A stretch of 5,917 nucleotides of DNA from Legionellales bacterium (GTDB lineage Bacteria; Pseudomonadota; Gammaproteobacteria; Legionellales; Legionellaceae), in NCBI GenBank assembly GCA_003489505.1, contig DNMA01000069.1, forward strand, positions 1 to 5,917, in the 5' to 3' direction. Below the pieces are notes generated by a model. That model was not told the DNA's origin and did not search any database. It worked only from the letters and a program-made list of their open reading frames with translations. The number at the start of each line of letters is the position of its first letter. The stretch's first letter is position 1. Below, one piece after another: positions 1-5,899 of the stretch. The translations under genes were made by a program, and so were the position numbers.

Positions 1-1
1 T

Positions 2-2902
2 TGTCATATTGATGAAAGTGATGAAGAGTTAACTCAGTTAATTAAAGGGATACAATATAATCTTTTTTCACAAAATAATAACGATTGTGAAGAAGAGTAT
101 GATGAGGATTATCAAGAAGAATCATTAAACGAGAATGATGATGATGATAAAATAGATTTTGGATTTGAGGATAGATTTATTCCTTCAAAGCATAAAAAGG
201 ATAACAGGCACTTCAGTGCTGCTCTTGATTCAAGAACAATTCGTACATCTGATAATCAAAAACTAATAGCCAAAATCATTTTCAAAAGTGAAAATGGTTC
301 TCCTGAACCTAATTGGAGATTATATCGTTTATATGCATATGATATGATTGATTTATCCAGCTTTAAAAAGTTCAGCTCTCGAGCAGATGGTGAGGCAATA
401 TTCGAAGAGAGAGGATACTCAAAGAAAAGTTATTATTCCAAAAATCCTCCTGGAGTTTATAGAGGTGAGTATGAGCTAGAGATAAGCAATGAGTGGGTAG
501 CACTACCTTCATTATCTATTTTTGATAACTTAATTCAACTATATACCTATCCACCCATTCCTAATATAGTAATTCAATATTCAAATCGTTATCATCAATA
601 TTTTATTTCCTTCCCGGAGCTTATTAAACCCAAGACAGTCAGAGTTGTTTTCAGAATAGAATCCGTTCCAATGGTTTTTAATGTATTTAAGGATTTGCCC
701 CCTGAGATTAGCCAAAAAATATTGCAATTAAGATCATTTAAAGATGGGGCTTTAGTTGGCGATTGCTCAACTCCTGCTGCATTGATTGAAACAATGGAAA
801 GTGAACAAAAGGGAGCTTGTCGACATCGAGCCCCCATATTTAAGAAATTTGCAAGTGAGCACAATATACCCTGTCGATTAATAGGGAATGATGTTCATGA
901 ATTTGTTGAGTTTTATTATAACGACATCTGGTATGCATTCGATTTAGGAGGTTTTCCTGCAAAAGTTCAAACCATTGAGTTGCCTCAAAGCAAAAAACAT
1001 CGTGAGTTTGAACAAAAGCTTATTTTTGAAAAGCAAGTGAAAGAAAAGCTCTTCAATTTAGAAAAAGAATTGAGCAAAAAGTTGGCGTTTTGTCTTGATC
1101 CTATTTTAGGACATCAGCTCATGATTGAGTTTTCCAATAGATGTTCAAATTTAATTGCTTCAGAAGTGACTGATTTCGAAAATCAAAAATTAATACAAAG
1201 TATTAAAGAACAAAATCCGTTCAGGGTTGCTCAGATCTTTGAAAAAGAAATATCTGATTATCTAAAAAAGCCATGTCAAACTGAATTTAATGAGCATGGC
1301 TCATTAGTTGAGTATCTGACCTCTTGCAAAGATAGTTCACGGGTTCTTATCGATATTAAACGTAAAGAAAGTTTAAGCTTCTCATTAATCTTACAAAAAG
1401 ACTTACAAGCATTGGGATGTCAAGTATTTCTAGCGCACGCTAGTGAAGATTTAATTTGTTCAAGCTATTTGGCCAAACAAGAAGACGGGTATGGAGTCAA
1501 ACTATCTCCCGGTGGGCCTTTATATCAATTTTTGAGTAGTTCGCATGAAAAATTACTACTCATTATCGATTATACTGATTTTAAGCCTGATGAGATTGTT
1601 AGATTCAGTCATAGTTTATTTGATAGAGAACCCAAAGCTGATGGTGTAGAGGTTCCTAAACATTTGCAAATTATTGGGATTTTTGATTCCAAGGATAAAG
1701 ACGCCTATCTCGGTGGGGATTTTATTGGGCGTTTTCATCAGCAAGTGATTGTAAAATTTAGCCCAAGCTTGCCTCAACAATCCATTCAATCTGAACAGGA
1801 ATACGTCATTGAGTTATCTTCTTCTTCGAATTGGCAAGCACAATTATTGGGACAGTGGGAAATTCGAAATGGCAGACCATTTTTTGTAGAAGCTATTCAA
1901 CATCAAATTCCTGAAAATGCAATGGTTGTATACAATAATCCACCCATACATGAGCCAAGTTTTAATCGGTTTTACCAAGAAAAAATGATGAATGGACCAC
2001 ACTTGGTTTCACAAACCCAAACACTGAATTGGCAGAGTGTACAAATAAGTCCTTTATTGGCATTATCGGAGAAAACATTAGTATTAAATCTTGAAACAAT
2101 AAGTGATTTTCATAAAAGTTTTGATTTAAATCCTGCAGGGTTTAATTTGATTCCAGGCTATATGGAACAGCATGCGGGACAGAGTATTGAAATTTTTGTC
2201 AATGATTTTATTGATGAGATGGCATTTGATGAAATTTTTCAATTATCTCAAAAATTTCATTGTCATATGATGATGGCCTTTGATTCTGAACAATTTGATG
2301 ACATGATGACGCCTTATTTTGAAGCTAAGGTTGGACGCTTAGTCTGTGATAGATGGTCTCAAAATATTATCTGCACCAATGACTCTGACTTGTATATTGC
2401 CAATCTTGAGGATACTCAGGCGCAAAGTGCTCATCAACAACAATCCTTGGTCATTCATGTTGATGATTTAAATATTGAGGATTTATTTTATAAATTTGAA
2501 CTGGAAACAAGCCATGATGTATCCATCTTAAGAAGAAAAGAACAAGACTTATATCGTCTTTTAGAGCAAGGAATTGAAGTCATATTAACTGGAAAATTTA
2601 GTAAAAAATTAAGTCTTGCTTTATCTGCGATGCTTATTCAAGAACATGAAAATGAAATATTTAGATATTTAAAAATTGTGAATGAAAATGGATTGCCAGG
2701 ACTTACCGGCCAAAACATTTCAATCAACTTAGATGAAAAAATTGTACTTTTAATGAGAGAATTTTCACCGGGAGATATTGAGTGCGAAAACCTTGAGAAA
2801 TCGTATATTGAGCTTTGTTCAAGACTTACATTTAAAAGACGTTTTCCAGATGTGTCATCTGATGAGTTATTTGCCGGATTAAAAGAAATTAAACATTTTT
2901 AA
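2..2902 (+). CDS. Large protein with a transglutaminase-like domain and degenerate AAA+ modules (5'-partial)
   Basis: The frame is open from base 2 with no stop before the first ATG (344), which has no ribosome site. The gene therefore starts upstream; 966 residues are visible. Residues 29-53 are an Asp/Glu-rich linker. Residues about 250-320 are a transglutaminase-like (papain-fold) domain: Cys273 in GACRHRA, His299 in NDVHEF and Asp314 in WYAFDLGG give the Cys-His-Asp triad in the usual order and spacing. The family includes cysteine proteases, transglutaminases and deamidases, so the reaction is not settled. Residues 446-580 look like an AAA+ module that has lost catalysis: a Walker-B-like strand LLLIIDYTD, a sensor-1-like IIGIFDSKD and a possible arginine finger Arg577. 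Further AAA-like remnants lie near 727-800 and 860-871 (VILTGKFSKKLS, a P-loop without its Gly-Lys). No signal peptide or membrane segment is visible. The next gene is 12 bases downstream in the same frame, so co-transcription is likely. The domain calls are inferred from motifs. Confidence 0.85.
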   Translation, partial: CHIDESDEELTQLIKGIQYNLFSQNNNDCEEEYDEDYQEESLNENDDDDKIDFGFEDRFIPSKHKKDNRHFSAALDSRTIRTSDNQKLIAKIIFKSENGSPEPNWRLYRLYAYDMIDLSSFKKFSSRADGEAIFEERGYSKKSYYSKNPPGVYRGEYELEISNEWVALPSLSIFDNLIQLYTYPPIPNIVIQYSNRYHQYFISFPELIKPKTVRVVFRIESVPMVFNVFKDLPPEISQKILQLRSFKDGALVGDCSTPAALIETMESEQKGACRHRAPIFKKFASEHNIPCRLIGNDVHEFVEFYYNDIWYAFDLGGFPAKVQTIELPQSKKHREFEQKLIFEKQVKEKLFNLEKELSKKLAFCLDPILGHQLMIEFSNRCSNLIASEVTDFENQKLIQSIKEQNPFRVAQIFEKEISDYLKKPCQTEFNEHGSLVEYLTSCKDSSRVLIDIKRKESLSFSLILQKDLQALGCQVFLAHASEDLICSSYLAKQEDGYGVKLSPGGPLYQFLSSSHEKLLLIIDYTDFKPDEIVRFSHSLFDREPKADGVEVPKHLQIIGIFDSKDKDAYLGGDFIGRFHQQVIVKFSPSLPQQSIQSEQEYVIELSSSSNWQAQLLGQWEIRNGRPFFVEAIQHQIPENAMVVYNNPPIHEPSFNRFYQEKMMNGPHLVSQTQTLNWQSVQISPLLALSEKTLVLNLETISDFHKSFDLNPAGFNLIPGYMEQHAGQSIEIFVNDFIDEMAFDEIFQLSQKFHCHMMMAFDSEQFDDMMTPYFEAKVGRLVCDRWSQNIICTNDSDLYIANLEDTQAQSAHQQQSLVIHVDDLNIEDLFYKFELETSHDVSILRRKEQDLYRLLEQGIEVILTGKFSKKLSLALSAMLIQEHENEIFRYLKIVNENGLPGLTGQNISINLDEKIVLLMREFSPGDIECENLEKSYIELCSRLTFKRRFPDVSSDELFAGLKEIKHF

Positions 2903-2914
2903 TGGAATCAATCA

Positions 2915-4444
2915 TTGAATTTTGAAACTTCAGAAATGGATTGTGAAGAGTTTTCTGAGCATCGAAAAGCACAAGTTTATCAAACCTTAGAGCGAGCACC
3001 TTATGTTTATCTATCAGGATTAACAGGCGTTGGAAAAAGTCAATTTGTTGAAAAAGGGTGTGTAGAACACCAGATTTTCAAAGAAAAAAATGATCTACTT
3101 GAATGGGCGCAAGCACGTCCTTTTAATAATGAGTTTTTAATTTTATTTTTTGATGAAGCGAATTTGGCTAATTCCGAATGGATGGGATTTGAAGGAATGT
3201 TTGCCTTGCGTCCTTATGTATTTGTAGAAGGGCAATTGTTTGAATTAACTAGAAATCATAAAGTTATTTTTGCCGGAAATCCTGCGCAATATGGCGATGA
3301 TAGAAAAATTCCGAAATTGATCCAACGACATGGTTTAAGTATTGTATTTGAGCCATTAAGCCCAGCATTTATTTTCCATAAAATGATTTATCCGATGATT
3401 GGTGAGCGATATGCCTACCAGATAGGGCCGATTGTATTAGAAATGTATCAATTTTTATTAGATCATTCAAAGTCAATGTTGCTGGTTACTCCAAGACAAA
3501 TTGAAACTATTTGCTTGATGTTTTTAGCTAATTATGAACAAGATTTGGAAGAACTTTCTTATAGTGTTGCAGAAGTTTTTCAGTTTTATTGTCATGAGGT
3601 ATTTGAGTCTTGCTTGAGTAAAAATAACTATCAAATTTTTGCCAATCGATTCCCAAAACCGAATAGGCCGTATTTAAATTACCGAAAAATAAAAGATAAT
3701 ATTGTAAATGGAGATTTTTTAGTTACGGAATCTCGCCAAGAAGTTATTGAAAAAATCTTGGATTTTTTAAGTCTTCAAGGTGGCTTGAATCGTTTGGTGA
3801 TTGAAGGCGAGCCAGGCATTGGTAAATCAGATCTCACCCTTAAGTTACTCAAGGCTAAATATGAAGAACATTTAGAATTTGTCTATATGTCAGCTTCTTT
3901 ATCTTTATCTGAGAAGAAAGCGTTGTTGTTTCAAGCGTTTGATTTAGGGCAAATTGTGTTTACCGATGAAATCAATTCATCCGTATTTTTTGAACAAATG
4001 CTGAATAGCTTATTGGATAATAAGCATCCTGATGAGAAGGGCAGAGCCCCATATCAACCGGGCTTTAAGTTAATTGGTACACAAAATGGAATTCAACTTG
4101 CGGGACGAAACTTAGAAAGTCCTGCCTTAAAAAGTAGAAGCATGTATATTTGTTTACCTAAATATACCCCTGAAGAAGTGTTTTCAATTGCTGTTTCTAT
4201 GGGTGTAGATACATTCTATGCATCAGCTTTAGAAACTGCTTACGCAGAATCTAAAGCTTCATTTAGACAAGTTTTGAACTGGATCAATAATGCATACATT
4301 CCTCAAGAAATTAATCATGAATGTAGTTTTTTCTGGGGTTTATCATCACAAACTGTTGAAGAATCGATAGAAGATTTTGATATGAGTCAAGATGATACTG
4401 AGTCTATTGAGGGCCTAGGCTTACATTTGGATTGGAGGATTTAA
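2915..4444 (+). CDS. Tandem AAA+ ATPase, midasin/dynein/MoxR-like
   Basis: This 509-residue protein has two complete AAA+ modules. Module 1 has Walker A GLTGVGKS (35-42), Walker B LILFFDE (75-81), sensor 1 FAGNP (119-123), a possible arginine finger Arg138 and sensor 2 TPRQ (Arg194). Module 2 has Walker A GEPGIGKS (298-305), Walker B IVFTDE (347-352), sensor 1 GTQN (388-391), an arginine finger in LKSRS (Arg408) and sensor 2 SFRQ (Arg451). The insert before sensor 1 and the S-x-R sensor 2 resemble MoxR, dynein and midasin modules; members use ATP to remodel protein complexes. The C-terminal tail (482-500) is acidic. The start is uncertain: TTG 2915 has a weak GGA eight bases upstream, while ATG 2936 would give 502 residues. 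An out-of-frame ATG at 2902 overlaps the previous stop (TAATG). The protein probably works with the transglutaminase-like protein, whose dead AAA modules resemble it. Substrate unknown. Confidence 0.88.
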   Translation: MNFETSEMDCEEFSEHRKAQVYQTLERAPYVYLSGLTGVGKSQFVEKGCVEHQIFKEKNDLLEWAQARPFNNEFLILFFDEANLANSEWMGFEGMFALRPYVFVEGQLFELTRNHKVIFAGNPAQYGDDRKIPKLIQRHGLSIVFEPLSPAFIFHKMIYPMIGERYAYQIGPIVLEMYQFLLDHSKSMLLVTPRQIETICLMFLANYEQDLEELSYSVAEVFQFYCHEVFESCLSKNNYQIFANRFPKPNRPYLNYRKIKDNIVNGDFLVTESRQEVIEKILDFLSLQGGLNRLVIEGEPGIGKSDLTLKLLKAKYEEHLEFVYMSASLSLSEKKALLFQAFDLGQIVFTDEINSSVFFEQMLNSLLDNKHPDEKGRAPYQPGFKLIGTQNGIQLAGRNLESPALKSRSMYICLPKYTPEEVFSIAVSMGVDTFYASALETAYAESKASFRQVLNWINNAYIPQEINHECSFFWGLSSQTVEESIEDFDMSQDDTESIEGLGLHLDWRI

Positions 4445-4453
4445 AACTAGGTA

Positions 4454-4521
4454 GAATCTTACAAATTGACGCCTTCGCCCATTCAAGGGCACCGTCAACT
4501 TGTGTAATACCTGTAAGACTC
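4454..4521. repeat. Nested imperfect hairpin after the AAA gene
   Basis: Three stems are nested. The outer stem pairs TCTTACA (4457-4463) with TGTAAGA (4512-4518) and extends to 9 of 10 pairs. The middle stem pairs TTGACG (4466-4471) with CGTCAA (4493-4498). The inner stem pairs GCCC (4477-4480) with GGGC (4487-4490) around a 6-base loop. A one-sided bulge of 13 bases separates the outer and middle stems on the right arm. No T-run follows, so it is not a standard intrinsic terminator. It could stabilise the 3' end of the operon transcript, be a small structured RNA, or be the folded end of a mobile element. Confidence 0.6.
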
Positions 4522-4731
4522 AATAGATAATACGTCCTTAGAGCGGAACATGTCAAACAGTAATACAAATAAGAATACGGGCGATTATTATCCTGGTTAG
4601 CGCCATCACCTAAATTGATACTCGAGCGAAAATGGTCCATTATTGTTCAGCTTGAAAGAGTGTTCAAAAATATAGCTTCTTCTAATGAATTACATTGAAA
4701 TAAGTTTGTGCAGGACAAGCAAAACCATTCT

Positions 4732-4802
4732 AAATTCATAAAATCGCTCAAAACGTTTTAAATTAGGTTTAAAAAACAAAAAGCAAATTATGAATTTTTT
4801 TT
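4732..4802. repeat. 10-bp inverted repeat followed by a T8 run
   Basis: AAATTCATAA (4732-4741) is an exact inverted match of TTATGAATTT (4788-4797), with a 46-base loop. The loop holds the palindrome AAAACGTTTT and a second dyad TTTTAAA/TTTAAAA. Eight T residues run from 4795 to 4802. The stem is almost entirely A-T, so it would be a weak terminator on the + strand. It may equally be a decayed element end or chance in AT-rich DNA. Confidence 0.4.
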
Positions 4803-4853
4803 GAACATAATTAAAACTCAGCTTAACATCCATACATAAGATACGAGAACATG

Positions 4854-4911
4854 TTGACCTCCTCCCGTCTTTAAAAACGAGGATTCCCAATTGAGGGAGG
4901 TTCTTGCTGCT
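4854..4911 (-). mobile_element. IS200/IS605-type tnpB 3' end / right-end remnant
   Basis: Read on the minus strand, this stretch runs GCAGCAAGAACCTCCCTC, then GGGAATCCTCG, then GACGGGAGGAGGTCAA. From memory this matches the 3' end shared by many IS200/IS605 tnpB elements, where tnpB finishes in a GGGAATCC-hairpin-GGAGGTCAA right end that also ends the omega guide RNA. The imperfect stem CCTCCC (4861-4866) with GGGAGG (4895-4900) is present, with a smaller dyad CGT/ACG inside it. The body of tnpB should lie to the right, at higher coordinates, but no TnpB motifs are readable there. Only a scar remains. The identification rests on recalled similarity, not alignment. Confidence 0.6.
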
Positions 4912-5133
4912 GACTACCAATGTAGTTCACTTCGTCCTCAAGAAACAGTTTTATTATCTTCGTTTTCTTGGCAAATGCTCATGAAATCACTAGAAATATA
5001 TTTATGGATTAAAAATAATTGGAATCATGATATTGCTCCAGGCGGTGGTAATACTCAGCAGTGGTTAAGTGCAATTAAAGACAAAATAATCCACAACGAT
5101 TGGTTGGATCAATTACCCCAAGAATTTAGATAA
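4891..5133 (+). CDS. Hypothetical ORF beginning in the IS remnant, possibly a gene fragment
   Basis: The frame is open from 4858 to TAA at 5131-5133. TTG 4891 has a GAGG eight bases upstream, but that lies inside the IS hairpin; ATG 4975 and ATG 4981 are alternative starts with no clear ribosome site. The first ten codons are IS-derived sequence. The rest (from about residue 20) has a protein-like composition with several Trp residues (WIKNNW, QQWL, DWLDQLP). I recognise no family. The likeliest reading is the 3' end of an older gene whose front was lost at the IS junction; it may not be expressed. A tandem 8-bp repeat TAGATAAC (5127-5134 and 5135-5142) overlaps the stop. Confidence 0.3.
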   Translation: MREVLAADYQCSSLRPQETVLLSSFSWQMLMKSLEIYLWIKNNWNHDIAPGGGNTQQWLSAIKDKIIHNDWLDQLPQEFR

Positions 5134-5157
5134 CTAGATAACTGAGCATTCAAAAAC

Positions 5158-5185
5158 TTGAAAACATACACATTATGTGTATATT
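5158..5185 (+). promoter_or_regulatory. Predicted hicAB promoter
   Basis: TTGAAA (5158-5163) fits a -35 box and TATATT (5180-5185) a -10 box, with a 16-base spacer. The predicted transcript would begin at or within a few bases of the hicA ATG (5192), so the hicA message may be leaderless or nearly so; the only ribosome-site-like AAGG (5187-5190) is one base from the ATG. The boxes are read by eye. Confidence 0.5.
5166..5182. promoter_or_regulatory. Palindromic operator of hicAB
   Basis: ATACACAT and ATGTGTAT form an exact 8-bp inverted repeat around a single T. It sits between the predicted -35 and -10 boxes and overlaps the -10. HicB antitoxins with a ribbon-helix-helix tail bind such palindromes as dimers and repress their own operon, so this is the expected autoregulatory site. 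Function is inferred from position and symmetry. Confidence 0.65.
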
Positions 5186-5191
5186 TAAGGT

Positions 5192-5376
5192 ATGAAAAGT
5201 TCAGAGATAATAAAAATAATTATAAAAGATGGTTGGATTCAATGTCACCAAAAAGGAAGTCATTGTCAATTCAAACATCCTTTGAAAAAGGGAAGGGTAA
5301 CCATTCCTCATCCTAAAAAAAAACGGTTATGAGCATATTTAATCAAGCAAAAATTGAGTGGAGGGATATAAAATGA
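5192..5376 (+). pseudogene. hicA: HicA toxin gene, frameshifted at an A9 run
   Basis: HicA is a small double-stranded-RNA-binding-fold mRNA interferase. The frame from ATG 5192 gives MKSSEIIKIIIKDGW, then KGSHCQFKHP with the conserved His24, then VTIPHPKKK, and stops at TGA 5330-5332 after 46 residues. Typical HicA has about 60. The missing end is present one frame away: re-reading one A of the run (5315-5323) gives TVMSIFNQAKIEW and a stop at 5374-5376 that overlaps the hicB ATG (ATGA). The usual residues between PHPKK and the TV of the last helix (a DLPxG-like segment) are also absent, so a small deletion of about 12-16 bases probably caused the shift. The 46-residue product lacks the C-terminal helix and is probably inactive, unless slippage on the A run restores a 61-residue protein. 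Family assignment is firm. Confidence 0.8.
5360..5365 (+). promoter_or_regulatory. Ribosome binding site fixing the hicB start
   Basis: GGAGGG lies seven bases before ATG 5373, a near-perfect Shine-Dalgarno site. This makes ATG 5373 the start rather than the upstream in-frame GTG 5358. It also lets hicB be translated independently of the damaged hicA. Confidence 0.8.
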
Positions 5377-5777
5377 GATATCCTGTAGTGATTCATAAAG
5401 ATGAATCAAGTGATTTTGGCGTTACAATTCCTGATATTCCAGGGTGTTTCTCTGCGGGAGATACATATGATGACGCCTTGAACAATGCTAGAGAAGCAAT
5501 TGAGTGTCATCTGGAGGGCTTGCTATTAGATAACGAATCCTTACCAGTGGCTACATCGATTGAACAATGGATTTTACACGAAGATTTAAAAGATGGCGTA
5601 TGGGCACTAATTGATGTTGATTTAACTCAAATTTCTGGTAAAGCCAAAAGAATTAATGTAACAATTCCTGAGCGGATTTTAAATTTAATTGATCTTTATA
5701 CCAAAAGTCATGCGCTTAAAAATCGATCTTCATTTTTAACTGATGCAGCACTTCAATACATTGAGGCGCATAAATAA
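5373..5777 (+). CDS. hicB: HicB antitoxin with ribbon-helix-helix DNA-binding tail
   Basis: HicB neutralises the HicA mRNA interferase and represses the operon. The 134-residue protein opens with the family signature MRYPVVIHKDE, then FGVTIPDIPGCFSAGDT and the helix DALNNAREAIECHLEGLL. This is the degraded RNase-H-like fold that covers HicA. Residues about 93-131 (KRINVTIPERILNLIDLYT, then RSSFLTDAALQYI) are a ribbon-helix-helix (CopG/Arc-type) DNA-binding domain, which would bind the palindrome at 5166-5182. Length and motifs are normal and the gene looks intact. It follows hicA, whose alternative-frame stop overlaps its ATG. With HicA probably broken, HicB may persist as a stand-alone repressor or as an antidote to related HicA toxins elsewhere; that is inference. 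Confidence 0.95.
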   Translation: MRYPVVIHKDESSDFGVTIPDIPGCFSAGDTYDDALNNAREAIECHLEGLLLDNESLPVATSIEQWILHEDLKDGVWALIDVDLTQISGKAKRINVTIPERILNLIDLYTKSHALKNRSSFLTDAALQYIEAHK

Positions 5778-5877
5778 ACTGTTCTGATATCGCCACAGGG
5801 TTGAGTTCGGTAATTTCTTGACCAATGGTTCTTTTGCCCGTTCCAGCTATTCCAGTTAGCAAAATGCTGGTATTCAT
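5716..5877 (-). pseudogene. Truncated P-loop nucleotide kinase-like gene
   Basis: On the minus strand, ATG 5877 follows AGGAAA (5888-5883) at good spacing and begins MNTSILLTGIAGTGKRT. That is a strand plus a Walker A loop at the extreme N-terminus, as in small nucleotide kinases of the adenylate/shikimate kinase type. The residue after the loop Lys is Arg instead of Ser/Thr. Only 53 codons exist, and from about residue 34 they are antisense to the end of hicB, so the family-like part is only about 33 residues. The rest of such a kinase (Walker B or LID region) is absent. I read it as the stump of a longer gene cut when hicAB arrived; a genuine tiny protein is less likely. Confidence 0.5.
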
Positions 5878-5899
5878 TTTAATTTCCTAATTCTAGGTT

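Larger units (their letters stand above)
4445..4853. other. Non-coding stretch after the AAA gene
   Basis: I see no convincing gene here. The first 195 bases are visibly richer in G+C than the flanking genes and carry a nested hairpin. The remainder (about 4641-4853) is very AT-rich, with a palindrome AAAACGTTTT (4750-4759), a long inverted repeat and a T8 run. A minus-strand reading frame (4404-4640, 78 codons) overlaps the end of the AAA gene, has no ribosome site and resembles no family I know, so I treat it as non-coding. Confidence 0.6.

Noticed and set aside
595..864. Minus-strand 89-codon ORF
   Set aside because: It is a shadow of the transglutaminase-domain gene on the opposite strand, with no ribosome site or family signature.
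4454..4521. Integron attC site
   Set aside because: The nested imperfect hairpin with a bulge suggested attC, but the RYYYAAC and GTTRRRY core sites are not found at the ends.
4404..4640. Minus-strand 78-codon ORF overlapping the end of the AAA gene
   Set aside because: No ribosome site, no recognisable family, and it overlaps both a well-supported CDS and the nested hairpin. It could be revisited if homologues exist.
4861..4900. CRISPR-like repeat or intrinsic terminator at the GGGAGG hairpin
   Set aside because: There is a single copy with no spaced repeats and no T-run. The sequence fits an IS200/IS605 right end better.
4690..4920. Minus-strand 76-codon ORF across the IS remnant
   Set aside because: It runs out of the IS hairpin into very AT-rich DNA with low-complexity Phe/Lys-rich translation. 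No TnpB zinc-finger or RuvC motifs are present; only the short right-end similarity is meaningful.
5358..5372. GTG 5358 as an upstream start for hicB
   Set aside because: The strong GGAGGG site lies over this codon and serves ATG 5373, and MRYPVV is the usual HicB N-terminus.
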